This document shows, piece after piece, positions 25,613-34,894 of a stretch of DNA of 64,000 bases (position 1 is its first letter; each line of letters opens with the position of its first letter). The stretch is from Thalassovita mediterranea (lineage in GTDB: Bacteria > Pseudomonadota > Alphaproteobacteria > Caulobacterales > Hyphomonadaceae). A program made the position numbers and the translations under genes. The stretch spans positions 1,612,001 to 1,676,000 of the forward strand of contig CP080408.1 in assembly GCA_019448215.1 (NCBI GenBank), given 5' to 3'. Under the pieces are notes generated by a model. It saw only the letters and a program-made list of their open reading frames with translations. It was not told the origin of the DNA and did no database searches.

Positions 25613-26449
25613 TCAGAGGCCGATGAGCGGGATCGCTGCCAGAATGGCGATGCCGAGCAGCACCCGGTAGATCACGAAGGGCAGGAAGCTCATCCGGTTG
25701 AGGAGCGCCATCAGTGCCCAGATGGACGCAAAAGCCGTCACGAAGCTGAGGCCCGCCACGATCAGGCCGTCGGAGAGCGGCACCGTCACTTCGCCGGCAT
25801 CTGCGGTGGCGAGCTTGAGGCAAGCATAGCTGCCCGCGATCAGTAGCACCGGCGCACCGCACAGCATGCCAAAGCGAGCTGCCTCCGTCCGCGACAGGCC
25901 GAGGGCGCGCGCCGCCGTCATCGTGACGCCTGAACGGCTGACGCCCGGGATCATGGCAAGCGCCTGCGCGAGGCCGATCAGTATGCCGTCACGAAGCGTC
26001 ATGTCGGCTTCGGTCCGATGGCGCGGGCCTTTCACGTCTGCCCACCAGAGAAGCAGGCCGAATACAATCGTCGTGCCGGCGATCACATAGGCGCTGCGCA
26101 GGACATCAAGTCCGGGGACAAGCTCATGTGCCAGTCCGGCCAGAAGGGCAGGCGGCGTCGCCACAAGGATGAGCAGGGCAAGTTTGCCGCCATCTGTCAG
26201 ACGGCCATTTTCGCGGCCAATGCCGACCAGTTCGAAACTGCCCTTCACGACGCGGCCAGTGTCTCTCCAGAAAAATGCGAACAGCGCGAAGAGCGTGCCT
26301 AGGTGGGCCATGGCGTTCACCATCAGCTCGTCTTCGCCTGAAACGCCAAAGATATTCGCGGTCAGCAGGACATGCGCAGACGACGAGATCGGAAGCCATT
26401 CCGATATGCCCTGCACGATAGAAATGATGACAAGCTGGAGAAGCGACAT
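25613..26449 (-). CDS. uppP: Undecaprenyl-diphosphatase UppP (BacA)
   Basis: Integral membrane enzyme that recycles undecaprenyl pyrophosphate to the phosphate carrier for peptidoglycan and polysaccharide synthesis; it also gives bacitracin tolerance. Family motifs are visible: SIVQGISEWLPISSSAHVLL near the N-terminus and LAMIPGVSRSGVTMTAARAL with catalytic Glu/Ser/Arg residues. The protein has about eight hydrophobic segments. The frame is open up to 26587, but residues before MSLLQLVII are not family-like, so ATG 26449 (278 residues) is chosen. Confidence 0.95.
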   Translation of the reverse strand: MSLLQLVIISIVQGISEWLPISSSAHVLLTANIFGVSGEDELMVNAMAHLGTLFALFAFFWRDTGRVVKGSFELVGIGRENGRLTDGGKLALLILVATPPALLAGLAHELVPGLDVLRSAYVIAGTTIVFGLLLWWADVKGPRHRTEADMTLRDGILIGLAQALAMIPGVSRSGVTMTAARALGLSRTEAARFGMLCGAPVLLIAGSYACLKLATADAGEVTVPLSDGLIVAGLSFVTAFASIWALMALLNRMSFLPFVIYRVLLGIAILAAIPLIGL

Positions 26450-26549
26450 AGTTCTAGTCCCGGCGGTCTGTTGGACGCTCAAACCTATGTCACGCTTCGA
26501 GCGCGAAAGCACCCGCGCAAAATGTATATCGATATGATATGCGTTAAAT

Positions 26550-26578
26550 TTGCCAAACTTGGATTTTGGCGCTATATT
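26550..26578 (+). promoter_or_regulatory. Candidate sigma-70-type promoter for gltD-gltB
   Basis: TTGCCA at 26550-26555 and TATATT at 26573-26578 are separated by 17 bp, in an unusually AT-rich 240-bp gap between uppP and gltD. This is the best hexamer pair found by eye and would give a leader of roughly 105 bases. Confidence 0.4.
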
Positions 26579-26691
26579 GATGATCAAACCAAATAAAATA
26601 TATCATCACGATATGTGGTGAATGAATCTGCCTTGCAAAGCTGCTGAAAAGCGCCGATAGGGCACAAACTTGCACGAAAAGGATGGGCGCC

Positions 26692-28146
26692 ATGGCCAGC
26701 CGCATGCTGAAATTCACGTCGATCAACCCGACCATGCCTGAAAAACGCGCGGCCGAAGCGCGCCGCAGCGACTTTCAGGAAATCTATGGCGACTACGCCC
26801 AGACGGTTGCCGAAGATCAGGCGGCGCGCTGTTCGCAGTGTGGCGTCCCGTTCTGCCAGCAGGGCTGCCCGCTCTCCAACAACATTCCTGACTGGCTGAA
26901 GCTCGCTGCCGAAGACCGGATGGAAGAGGCATACCAGGTCTCCTCTGCCACCAACAACATGCCCGAAATCTGCGGACGTATCTGCCCGCAGGATCGCCTA
27001 TGCGAAGGTATCTGCACGGTTGAGCAGTCCGGCCACGGCACGGTCACCATTGGCGCGATGGAACGCTACATCACCGACAATGCGTGGGAGCAGGGCTATG
27101 TCACCCCGATCAAGCCTCCGCGTGAGCGCGAACAGTCCGCCGGTATCATCGGTGCAGGGCCGGGCGGCCTCGCCGCCGCAGAACAGCTCCGCCGCAAGGG
27201 CTATCAGGTCACTGTCTATGACCGCTATGACCGCGGCGGCGGCCTGCTCGTCTATGGCATTCCGGGCTTCAAGCTCGAGAAGCACATCGTTGAGCGTCGC
27301 ATCAAACGGCTTGAGGAAAGCGGCGTACGCTTTGAGTTCAACGCCTCAATCGGTGAGACACACAAGCTGTCAGACCTTCGCGACGAGCATGACACGCTGC
27401 TGATCGCGACGGGCGTCTACAAGGCGCGCGATTTGATGGTGCCGGGCGCAGGTTGCGAAGGCGTCCACAAGGCGCTCGACTTCCTGACCACGTCGAACCG
27501 CAAGGGGCTCGGCGATGACGTGCCTGAATTCGAGAACGGCACGCTCGACGCAAAAGGCCGCAAGGTCGTCGTCATCGGCGGCGGCGATACGGCCATGGAC
27601 TGTGTGCGCACAGCCATCCGTCAGGGCGCGACATCTGTCTCCTGTCTCTACCGCCGTGACCGCGCCAATATGCCGGGCTCACAGCGCGAAGTGGCAAATG
27701 CTGAGGAAGAAGGCGTCGTCTTCGAATGGCTCGCCTCTCCTGAAGCGCTGATCGATGACGAAGGCGGCAAGCTGAAAGCCGTGCGCGCCGCGCGCATGAA
27801 ACTGGGCGCACCTGATCCATCTGGCCGTCAGTCCCCTGAGAAGACCGGCGAGACGTTCGACATTGAAGCCGACATGGTAATCAAGGCGCTGGGCTTTGAC
27901 CCTGAAGACCTGCCGCAACTCTTCAATGAGCCTGCTCTCACCGTGAACCGCTGGGGCGCCATCAAGGTTGATTTCGCAACGCTCGAAACGAGCCTGCCGG
28001 GCGTGTTTGCCGCTGGCGACATCGTTCGCGGTGCCTCGCTCGTCGTCTGGGCCATCAAGGATGGACGCGACGCAGCCGACAGCATGCACAAGCGTATGAA
28101 ACAGATGGCCCGCACGGCCTCCGCTGCCCCCGTCGCCGCTGAATAG
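26692..28146 (+). CDS. gltD: Glutamate synthase (NADPH) small subunit GltD
   Basis: Beta subunit that takes electrons from NADPH via FAD and passes them through 4Fe-4S clusters to GltB. The N-terminus has the cysteine cluster pattern ARCSQCGVPFCQQGCPL and ICGRICPQDRLCEGIC. Two nucleotide-binding motifs follow: GAGPGGLAAAEQLRRKG for FAD and VVIGGGDTAMDCVRTAIRQG for NADPH. The frame is open from ATG 26683, but AAAAGGA overlaps that codon and is eight bases before ATG 26692, so the latter is chosen (484 residues). gltB follows 50 bp downstream, giving a gltDB order reversed from Escherichia coli. Confidence 0.97.
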   Translation: MASRMLKFTSINPTMPEKRAAEARRSDFQEIYGDYAQTVAEDQAARCSQCGVPFCQQGCPLSNNIPDWLKLAAEDRMEEAYQVSSATNNMPEICGRICPQDRLCEGICTVEQSGHGTVTIGAMERYITDNAWEQGYVTPIKPPREREQSAGIIGAGPGGLAAAEQLRRKGYQVTVYDRYDRGGGLLVYGIPGFKLEKHIVERRIKRLEESGVRFEFNASIGETHKLSDLRDEHDTLLIATGVYKARDLMVPGAGCEGVHKALDFLTTSNRKGLGDDVPEFENGTLDAKGRKVVVIGGGDTAMDCVRTAIRQGATSVSCLYRRDRANMPGSQREVANAEEEGVVFEWLASPEALIDDEGGKLKAVRAARMKLGAPDPSGRQSPEKTGETFDIEADMVIKALGFDPEDLPQLFNEPALTVNRWGAIKVDFATLETSLPGVFAAGDIVRGASLVVWAIKDGRDAADSMHKRMKQMARTASAAPVAAE

Positions 28147-28196
28147 ACCGGCCTGACCGACAGCGCTCCAAGACAAACCCTTCCAGGGATACCGAC

Positions 28197-31100
28197 ATGA
28201 CCGACACGATCGAAAAATACCTCAAAGAACGCCAGAAGCTGATCGAGGCGCACGCCTATGATGAAGAGTTCGAGAAAGATGCCTGCGGCGTCGGCCTCGT
28301 TGCTTCTCTTGATGGCAAGCCCAAGCGCGAAATCGTCGAGATGGGCATCAAGGCGCTCAAGAATGTCTGGCACCGGGGCGCCGTCGACGCAGACGGCAAG
28401 ACCGGTGACGGCGCTGGTATCCGGATCGAGGTCCCGCAAGACTTCTTCCGTGAGCAGGCAGAGCGCACCGGCCATAACCCGACAGATGACCCGATCTGCG
28501 TCGGCCAGATTTTCCTGCCACGTACTGATCTTGGCAATCAGGAAGCGGCCCGTGCCATTGTGGAGACCGAAATCCTCCACTTCGGCTTCTACATCTATGG
28601 CTGGCGCCAGCCTCCGGTCGACATCTCGGTCATCGGCCAGAAGGCAGCTGATACCCGCCCTGAAATCGAGCAGGTCATGTTCCGCGACAGCCGCGGCCGG
28701 ACCTCTGATGAGCTGGAACGCGCGCTCTATCTCTGCCGTCGCCGGATTGAGCGCAAGGCACGCGAGGCTGGTATCCCGAGCTTCTATATCTGCTCGCTCA
28801 GCCACAAATCGCTGATCTACAAGGGCATGTTCCTCGCCCAGGACATCGACAACTTCTATCTCGACCTGAAAGATGAGCGCTTCGTTTCGCCGATCGCCAT
28901 CTATCACCAGCGCTATTCGACCAACACCTTCCCGCGCTGGGAGCTGGCACAGCCCTTCCGGATGCTTGCCCATAATGGCGAGATCAACACGCTGCGCGGC
29001 AACCTCAACTGGATGAAGAGCCATGAGATCAAGATGGTCTCCGGTGCGTTCGGTGATGATGTCGAAGACGTGAAGCCCGTTGTGCCGAAGGGCCTCTCTG
29101 ACTCTGGCGCGCTTGATTCGGTCTTCGAAATCCTCTGCAAGGCCGGCCGCACCGCGCCGATGACCAAGGCGCTTCTCATTCCGGAAGCCTGGTCCAAGCG
29201 CGCGTCGATCATCCCGGACGAGCATGCTGCGCTCTACGCCTACTGTAACTCCGTGATGGAGCCGTGGGACGGGCCTGCCGCCATCTGTGCCTATGACGGT
29301 CGCTGGGCTGTCGCCGGTCTTGACCGGAACGGCCTGCGCCCGCTGCGCTATGCGCTGACCTCCGATGGCATTCTTGCTGTCGGCTCCGAGACTGGGATGT
29401 GCCCGCTCAGTGGTCATGATGTCGTCCGCCGCGGCCATGTGCGCGCTGGCGGCATGATCGCGGCCAACCTCGAAGAAGGCCGCTTTTATGAGCATGACGA
29501 GATCATCGACGAGCTGGCTGGCGAGCACCCGTATTCGGACTGGCTGAAGAACGTCAAAGAGCTCGAAGTCGACATCATGAACGGCGAAGAGCCGCGCCTC
29601 TTCGACAAGGAGGCGCTGCTGCGCCGCCAGATGGTCGCCGGCTTCACGCTGGAATCCTCAGAACTAATCCTCGCGCCGATGGCAGAGGACGGTAAGGAAG
29701 CCATCGGCTCGATGGGCGATGATACGCCGGTTGCGGTGCTCTCGCAGGAATGCCGCCCGCTCTCGCACTTCTTCCGTCAGAACTTTAGCCAAGTGACAAA
29801 CCCGCCCGTCGACCCTCTGCGCGAAGACCGCGTCATGTCGCTGAAGACGCGGTTCAAGAACCTCGGCAACATCCTCACCACGGACGAGACCCAGCAGAAC
29901 GTCTTCGTTCTGGAAAGCCCGTTCCTTTCGACCGGCATGTACCACCGGCTGATGGACGTGCTTGATGAAGGCGTCGAGCATATCGATTGCACCTTCCCGA
30001 TCGCCAGTGTGAAACATGACGGTCGCGCCCTGAAAGAGGCCCTCTCACGTATTCAGCGTGAGGCAGAAGAGGCTGTTCGTGCCGGTCGTGAGCACATCGT
30101 CCTGTCTGATGAGAACCAGGATCCTGAGAACGTCGCGATCCCGATGATCCTCGCGACGGGCGCGGTGCATAGCCATCTCGTCGCGCAGGGCCTGCGTACC
30201 TTCTGTTCGCTTACCGTACGGTCGGCTGAATGTCTCGACACGCACTACTTTGCCGTGCTCGTCGGTGTCGGCGCGACCTGCGTTAACGCCTATCTCGCGC
30301 AGGAAGCGATTGCTGACCGCCACGCGCGCGGCCTGCTCGGTGACGAGCCGCTCAACTACTATGTCCAGAACTACAAGAAAGCGATCGAGGCAGGTCTCCT
30401 GAAGATCATGTCCAAGATGGGCATCTCGGTCATCTCTTCCTATCGCGGTGGCTATAACTTCGAGGCGCTCGGTCTCTCGCGCGCCCTTGTGGCGGACTAC
30501 TTCCCGGGCATGACCAGCCGCATCTCTGGCATTGGTCTCGCTGGCCTTGAGGACAATGCTGTCGAACGCCACGAGCTTGCCTTCGACGAGGACGTCATCT
30601 CGCTTCCGGTCGGCGGCTTCTATCGCCTGCGCGCATCGGGTGAGCCGCATGCTCTCGATGGCAACCTCATCCACATGCTGCAGGCGGCCTGCGACCGCGG
30701 TGACTACGCCCTTTATGAGCGTTATGTCGACGCGCTGAGCGGCCGCGCGCCTATCCAGCTGCGCGACCTGATCGACTTCAAGACCCGCAGCCAGACCTCG
30801 ATCCCGCTTGAGCAGGTTCAGTCGGTCAATGAGATCCGCAAGCGCTTCGTGACGCCGGGCATGTCGCTTGGTGCGCTCTCACCTGAGGCGCATGGTACGC
30901 TCAACGTTGCCATGAACCGGATCGGCGCGAAATCCGTGTCCGGCGAGGGCGGTGAAATCCGTGAGCGTTACCGTCCCCTTCCGAACGGCGACAATATGAA
31001 CTCCGCCGTCAAGCAGGTCGCTTCCGGTCGCTTCGGCGTGACCGCGGAATATCTCAATGAGTGCCGCGAAATCGAGATCAAGATCGCCCAGGGTGCAAAG

Positions 31101-32726
31101 CCTGGTGAGGGCGGCCAGTTGCCTGGTTTCAAGGTGACGGAGCTGATTGCGAAGAACCGCCACGCCACGCCGGGTGTGACGCTCATCTCGCCGCCGCCGC
31201 ACCACGACATCTACTCGATCGAGGATCTGGCCCAGCTCATCTACGACCTGAAGCAGATCAACCCTGAATGCCGCGTCTGCGTGAAGCTCGTCGCGCAGTC
31301 AGGCGTCGGCACGGTGGCCGCAGGCGTCGCGAAAGCCAAAGCCGACGTGATCCTCATCGCTGGCGGTGTTGGTGGTACGGGCGCAAGCCCGCAGACCTCT
31401 ATCAAATATGCAGGCCTGCCATGGGAAATGGGCCTCGCAGAAGCCCATCAGGTCCTCTCGCTCAACAATCTTCGCGACAAGGTCACCCTGCGGACCGATG
31501 GCGGCCTTCGCACTGGCCGCGACATCGTCATCGCGGCAATGCTGGGCGCAGAGGAATACGGCATCGGCACGGCATCGCTCGTCGCCATGGGCTGTATCAT
31601 GGTGCGTCAGTGCCACTCCAACACCTGCCCGGTCGGTGTCTGCGTGCAGGACGAAGCGCTGCGCAAGAAATTCACGGGCACGGCCGAGAAGGTCGTGAAC
31701 CTCATGTCCTTCCTCGCCGAAGATGTCCGCCACATCCTCGCAAGCCTTGGCCTCTCATCTCTCGATGAAGCCGTCGGCCGCACCGATCTTCTGGCGCAGG
31801 TCAGCCGCGGTGCCTCGCACCTTGATGACCTCGACCTCAACCCGCTCCTGGTGAAGGTCGAGACCACCAAGCCGGTCGTCTACCGTCCTGACCACCGCAC
31901 CGAAGTTGTCGAAACGCTCGATGCGCAAATACTGCGCGATGGTGAGCCCTTCTTCACGCGCGGTGAGAAGATGCAGCTCGAATATGACGTTCAGAACGTG
32001 CAGCGCTCCATCGGTGCACGCTGCTCGTCGGCCATCGTCCGCAAGTTCGGTGAGCGCGCGCTGCCTGAGGGGCGCCTCCGTATCCGCCTGACAGGCAGCG
32101 CCGGTCAGTCACTCGGTGCCTTCTCGGTGCAGGGCCTCCTGCTCGACGTTTATGGCGACGCGAACGACTATGTCGGCAAGGGCCTGTCTGGAGCAACGAT
32201 CCAGCTACGCCCGCGCCGTGATGCGCAGCTGGAGGCGTCCGAAAACACCATCATCGGCAATACCTGCCTCTATGGTGCCACCAATGGCCGCCTCTTTGCG
32301 GCGGGTCAGGCGGGCGTGCGCTTCGCCGTTCGCAACTCCGGTGCAGAGGCGGTGGTTGAAGGCTGCGGCGCGAATGGCTGCGAGTATATGACGGGTGGCC
32401 GCGTTGCGATCCTCGGTCCGGTCGGTGACAATTTCGGCGCTGGCATGACGGGCGGCATGGCCTGGATCTGGGATCCGAAAGGTAACTTCGCCCGCGTCGC
32501 CAACCCGGACTCCATCGACTGGTACCCGCTCGCCGACATGTCGGAAGAGTATATCGGGCGCTATCAGACGCTGCTCGAAATGCATGCCGAACGCACCGGT
32601 TCGAAGCGCGCGAAAGAGCTCTTGGAGAACTGGGACAAGACGCTGGAACAGACGCACTTCATCGTCCCGAAAGAGGTCGCTGACCGCATCCTTGGCAGCA
32701 AGCTGCCAGAGCTGCAGGCGGTCTGA
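28197..32726 (+). CDS. gltB: Glutamate synthase (NADPH) large subunit GltB
   Basis: Alpha subunit making two glutamates from glutamine and 2-oxoglutarate, the GOGAT half of ammonium assimilation. It has 1509 residues, the usual size. Cys30 in KDACGVGLVA is the expected mature N-terminal nucleophile of the amidotransferase domain, so a 29-residue propeptide is removed. The FMN-binding synthase domain contains the 3Fe-4S cysteines in CIMVRQCHSNTCPVGVC (about residues 1133-1149). The C-terminal beta-helix domain has repeated G-x-x-G strands. It forms a two-gene unit with gltD. Confidence 0.98.
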   Translation: MTDTIEKYLKERQKLIEAHAYDEEFEKDACGVGLVASLDGKPKREIVEMGIKALKNVWHRGAVDADGKTGDGAGIRIEVPQDFFREQAERTGHNPTDDPICVGQIFLPRTDLGNQEAARAIVETEILHFGFYIYGWRQPPVDISVIGQKAADTRPEIEQVMFRDSRGRTSDELERALYLCRRRIERKAREAGIPSFYICSLSHKSLIYKGMFLAQDIDNFYLDLKDERFVSPIAIYHQRYSTNTFPRWELAQPFRMLAHNGEINTLRGNLNWMKSHEIKMVSGAFGDDVEDVKPVVPKGLSDSGALDSVFEILCKAGRTAPMTKALLIPEAWSKRASIIPDEHAALYAYCNSVMEPWDGPAAICAYDGRWAVAGLDRNGLRPLRYALTSDGILAVGSETGMCPLSGHDVVRRGHVRAGGMIAANLEEGRFYEHDEIIDELAGEHPYSDWLKNVKELEVDIMNGEEPRLFDKEALLRRQMVAGFTLESSELILAPMAEDGKEAIGSMGDDTPVAVLSQECRPLSHFFRQNFSQVTNPPVDPLREDRVMSLKTRFKNLGNILTTDETQQNVFVLESPFLSTGMYHRLMDVLDEGVEHIDCTFPIASVKHDGRALKEALSRIQREAEEAVRAGREHIVLSDENQDPENVAIPMILATGAVHSHLVAQGLRTFCSLTVRSAECLDTHYFAVLVGVGATCVNAYLAQEAIADRHARGLLGDEPLNYYVQNYKKAIEAGLLKIMSKMGISVISSYRGGYNFEALGLSRALVADYFPGMTSRISGIGLAGLEDNAVERHELAFDEDVISLPVGGFYRLRASGEPHALDGNLIHMLQAACDRGDYALYERYVDALSGRAPIQLRDLIDFKTRSQTSIPLEQVQSVNEIRKRFVTPGMSLGALSPEAHGTLNVAMNRIGAKSVSGEGGEIRERYRPLPNGDNMNSAVKQVASGRFGVTAEYLNECREIEIKIAQGAKPGEGGQLPGFKVTELIAKNRHATPGVTLISPPPHHDIYSIEDLAQLIYDLKQINPECRVCVKLVAQSGVGTVAAGVAKAKADVILIAGGVGGTGASPQTSIKYAGLPWEMGLAEAHQVLSLNNLRDKVTLRTDGGLRTGRDIVIAAMLGAEEYGIGTASLVAMGCIMVRQCHSNTCPVGVCVQDEALRKKFTGTAEKVVNLMSFLAEDVRHILASLGLSSLDEAVGRTDLLAQVSRGASHLDDLDLNPLLVKVETTKPVVYRPDHRTEVVETLDAQILRDGEPFFTRGEKMQLEYDVQNVQRSIGARCSSAIVRKFGERALPEGRLRIRLTGSAGQSLGAFSVQGLLLDVYGDANDYVGKGLSGATIQLRPRRDAQLEASENTIIGNTCLYGATNGRLFAAGQAGVRFAVRNSGAEAVVEGCGANGCEYMTGGRVAILGPVGDNFGAGMTGGMAWIWDPKGNFARVANPDSIDWYPLADMSEEYIGRYQTLLEMHAERTGSKRAKELLENWDKTLEQTHFIVPKEVADRILGSKLPELQAV

Positions 32727-32749
32727 TATCCCGCAATCAGGTTGAATCA

Positions 32750-32788
32750 GGTGCGCGCGCAGGCCAGCACTTGCGCAGCGCGCGCACC
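32750..32788. repeat. Perfect 11-bp GC-rich inverted repeat between gltB and dnaJ
   Basis: GGTGCGCGCGC (32750-32760) and GCGCGCGCACC (32778-32788) flank a 17-nt loop. The hairpin would be very stable but has no following T-tract, so it is not a typical intrinsic terminator. It may stabilise the gltB 3' end or act in Rho-dependent termination. Confidence 0.6.
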
Positions 32789-32840
32789 GCGCCCACCTGT
32801 CACCGCAATGCCAGACAGAGAAACCAGTTGATCGCCTGAC

Positions 32841-34004
32841 ATGAGTAAACAGGATTATTACGAAGTATTGGGCGTCTCGAAAGACGTCGACGCAAAGGCC
32901 CTCAAGAGCGCCTATCGCAAGCTTGCGCTGAAATACCACCCTGACCAGAACCCCGGCGACGATGCCGCCGAGGCGAAGTTCAAGGAAGTCGGTGAAGCCT
33001 ATGCGATCCTCTCCGACCCGGAAAAGCGCGCTGCCTATGACCGTTTTGGCCACGCAGCCTTTGAAGGCGGCGGTGCAGGCCCCGGCGGCGGCAACCCCTT
33101 CGGTCAGGGCGATCCCGGCGACATCTTCGAGAATATCTTCAGCCAGGTCTTCGGTGGCGGTTTTGGCGGCGGCCGTCGGCGCAATGGTCCCGCACGCGGC
33201 AATGACCTTCGCTATGATCTGGAAATCTCGCTCGAGGACGCCTTTACCGGCAAGGACACCGAGATCACACTGCCAACGGCGGTCGATTGCGGCACCTGCG
33301 ATGGTAGCGGCGCAGAGCCCGGCACCAGCCCGGAAACCTGCCCGACCTGTCAGGGCGCAGGCCGCGTCCGCGCCCAGCAGGGCTTCTTCACCATGGAGCG
33401 TACCTGCGCGCGCTGTTCAGGCCGCGGCAAGGTCATCCCAAACCCCTGCAAGACATGCGGCGGTGCCGGTCAGGTCCGCGAAGAGCGCACGCTTCAGGTC
33501 AAGATCCCTGCAGGTGTCGAGAGCGGCATGCGTATCCGCCTCGCTGGTGAGGGTGAGCCAGGCCTCAATGGCGGTCCAAAGGGCGACCTCTACATCTTCA
33601 TTGACGTTTCAGAACACGACATCTTCGAGCGCGACGGGCCGAACCTCTATTGCCCGGCACCTGTGCCGATGGTGACTGCGGCCCTTGGCGGCGAGATCGA
33701 AATCCCGACCATCGATGGCGGCCGCGCTCGCGTCACCGTGCCGGAAGGCGCGCAGACGGGCCGCAAGCTGCGCCTGCGCGGCAAGGGCATGCCATCGCTT
33801 CGCGGCTCCGGCCATGGCGGCGACCTCTTCGTCGAGATGATCGTTGAAACCCCGCGCAACCTGTCTGCCCGCCAGAAAGAGCTGCTGCGTGAGTTCTGCG
33901 AATGCTCAGGCGCTGATTGCAATCCGGAAAGCGAAGGCTTTCTCGGCCGCGTCAAGAAGTTCTGGGACGGCATGACCGGCGAGGATGGCCAACGCCCGAA
34001 CTAG
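32841..34004 (+). CDS. dnaJ: Chaperone protein DnaJ
   Basis: Hsp40 co-chaperone that stimulates DnaK ATPase and delivers unfolded substrates. The 387-residue protein has the J domain with HPD at residues 33-35, a Gly/Phe-rich region (about 75-115), and four zinc-binding CxxCxGxG repeats ([32 protein letters not shown]). It then has the substrate-binding C-terminal domains and a dimerisation tail. dnaK is not in the window; alphaproteobacteria often have dnaKJ together, so this is either a detached dnaJ or a second copy. The stop is shared with the convergent hydrolase gene through CTAG. Confidence 0.96.
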   Translation: MSKQDYYEVLGVSKDVDAKALKSAYRKLALKYHPDQNPGDDAAEAKFKEVGEAYAILSDPEKRAAYDRFGHAAFEGGGAGPGGGNPFGQGDPGDIFENIFSQVFGGGFGGGRRRNGPARGNDLRYDLEISLEDAFTGKDTEITLPTAVDCGTCDGSGAEPGTSPETCPTCQGAGRVRAQQGFFTMERTCARCSGRGKVIPNPCKTCGGAGQVREERTLQVKIPAGVESGMRIRLAGEGEPGLNGGPKGDLYIFIDVSEHDIFERDGPNLYCPAPVPMVTAALGGEIEIPTIDGGRARVTVPEGAQTGRKLRLRGKGMPSLRGSGHGGDLFVEMIVETPRNLSARQKELLREFCECSGADCNPESEGFLGRVKKFWDGMTGEDGQRPN

Positions 34005-34762
34005 GCGCTGGCACCCACAGCCTCAGCGATTTCCGCGCAGGTCGCTTTCAGCCGCGCAATATCCTGCGGGCGTGACAGGCGGTGGTCACCATCCTTGATG
34101 AGGTGGAAGACGAGGTCTTCGCTCGTCATGGCGCTGACCAGCCGCTCGGCATGTTTCCATGGCACATCCGGGTCCTGCATCCCCTGCAGGATGCGCACAG
34201 GGCCGTTAAAGCTGATCGCTTCGTCCAGTATCGACCAGGTCTTGCCGTCCTCGATTAGCGCACGTGTAATCGGGTATGGGTCGCCATAGTCCGACGGGCG
34301 AAGGTGCATCCCCTTTTCCATGATCTCGGCCTGCGCCTCGCTTGAGAATTCAGGCCACATCAGTTTTTCGGTGAAGTCTGGCGCTGGCGCGATGAGGACC
34401 AGCCCCTTCACGCGGTCCGGCAGCGCCATCATCGACAATAGCGCCATCCATCCGCCCATGCTGGAGCCGACAAGGATGAGGTCGCCGTCTGTCTGCTCGG
34501 TGATCGCCGCCAGAGCGTCTTCGCGCCAGGCGCTGATTGTGCCGTCCTCGAATGCGCCGCCCGACTGGCCATGCCCGGAATAGTCAAAAGCAAGGAAGCT
34601 GTGGCCCTGCGAAGCAGCCCATGCTTCCAGTTCGGTGACCTTGCCGCCCATCATGTCGGACTTGAAACCGGACAGCCACACAAAGGTGAGGTCCGTCTTT
34701 CCGTGACTGCGGCGGAAGGCGATACGGCGGCCTTGCGGTGTTTCGAAATACTGTGTCGTCAT
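34001..34762 (-). CDS. Alpha/beta hydrolase (ABHD10-like)
   Basis: A 253-residue serine hydrolase. The nucleophile elbow G-S-S-M-G is in [15 protein letters not shown]. The early [15 protein letters not shown] and [11 protein letters not shown] segments are characteristic of the ABHD10/YcfP-like subgroup. The catalytic Asp is probably in MQDPDVPW and the His in [12 protein letters not shown]. The substrate is unknown; mammalian ABHD10 is a thioesterase/deacylase. It converges with dnaJ, sharing the CTAG stop overlap, and is divergent from the glycosyltransferase gene. Confidence 0.8.
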   Translation of the reverse strand: MTTQYFETPQGRRIAFRRSHGKTDLTFVWLSGFKSDMMGGKVTELEAWAASQGHSFLAFDYSGHGQSGGAFEDGTISAWREDALAAITEQTDGDLILVGSSMGGWMALLSMMALPDRVKGLVLIAPAPDFTEKLMWPEFSSEAQAEIMEKGMHLRPSDYGDPYPITRALIEDGKTWSILDEAISFNGPVRILQGMQDPDVPWKHAERLVSAMTSEDLVFHLIKDGDHRLSRPQDIARLKATCAEIAEAVGASA

Positions 34763-34894
34763 GGCAGGAAGGCGTTGCGCGGGCTGCAGGTCTTGTCAAC
34801 CAAGTCCCTTGGCGAACACCTTGCTTCCGCGCTAGAGCGGCTGTGAATTGCTGCATTCACGCCAGAACGGGTGCGAGAGAAAGATCCTGTACGC

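Noticed and set aside
27828-29528. 566-residue open frame on the minus strand
   Set aside because: Antisense to gltD and gltB, both of which have complete family motifs. No recognisable protein features.
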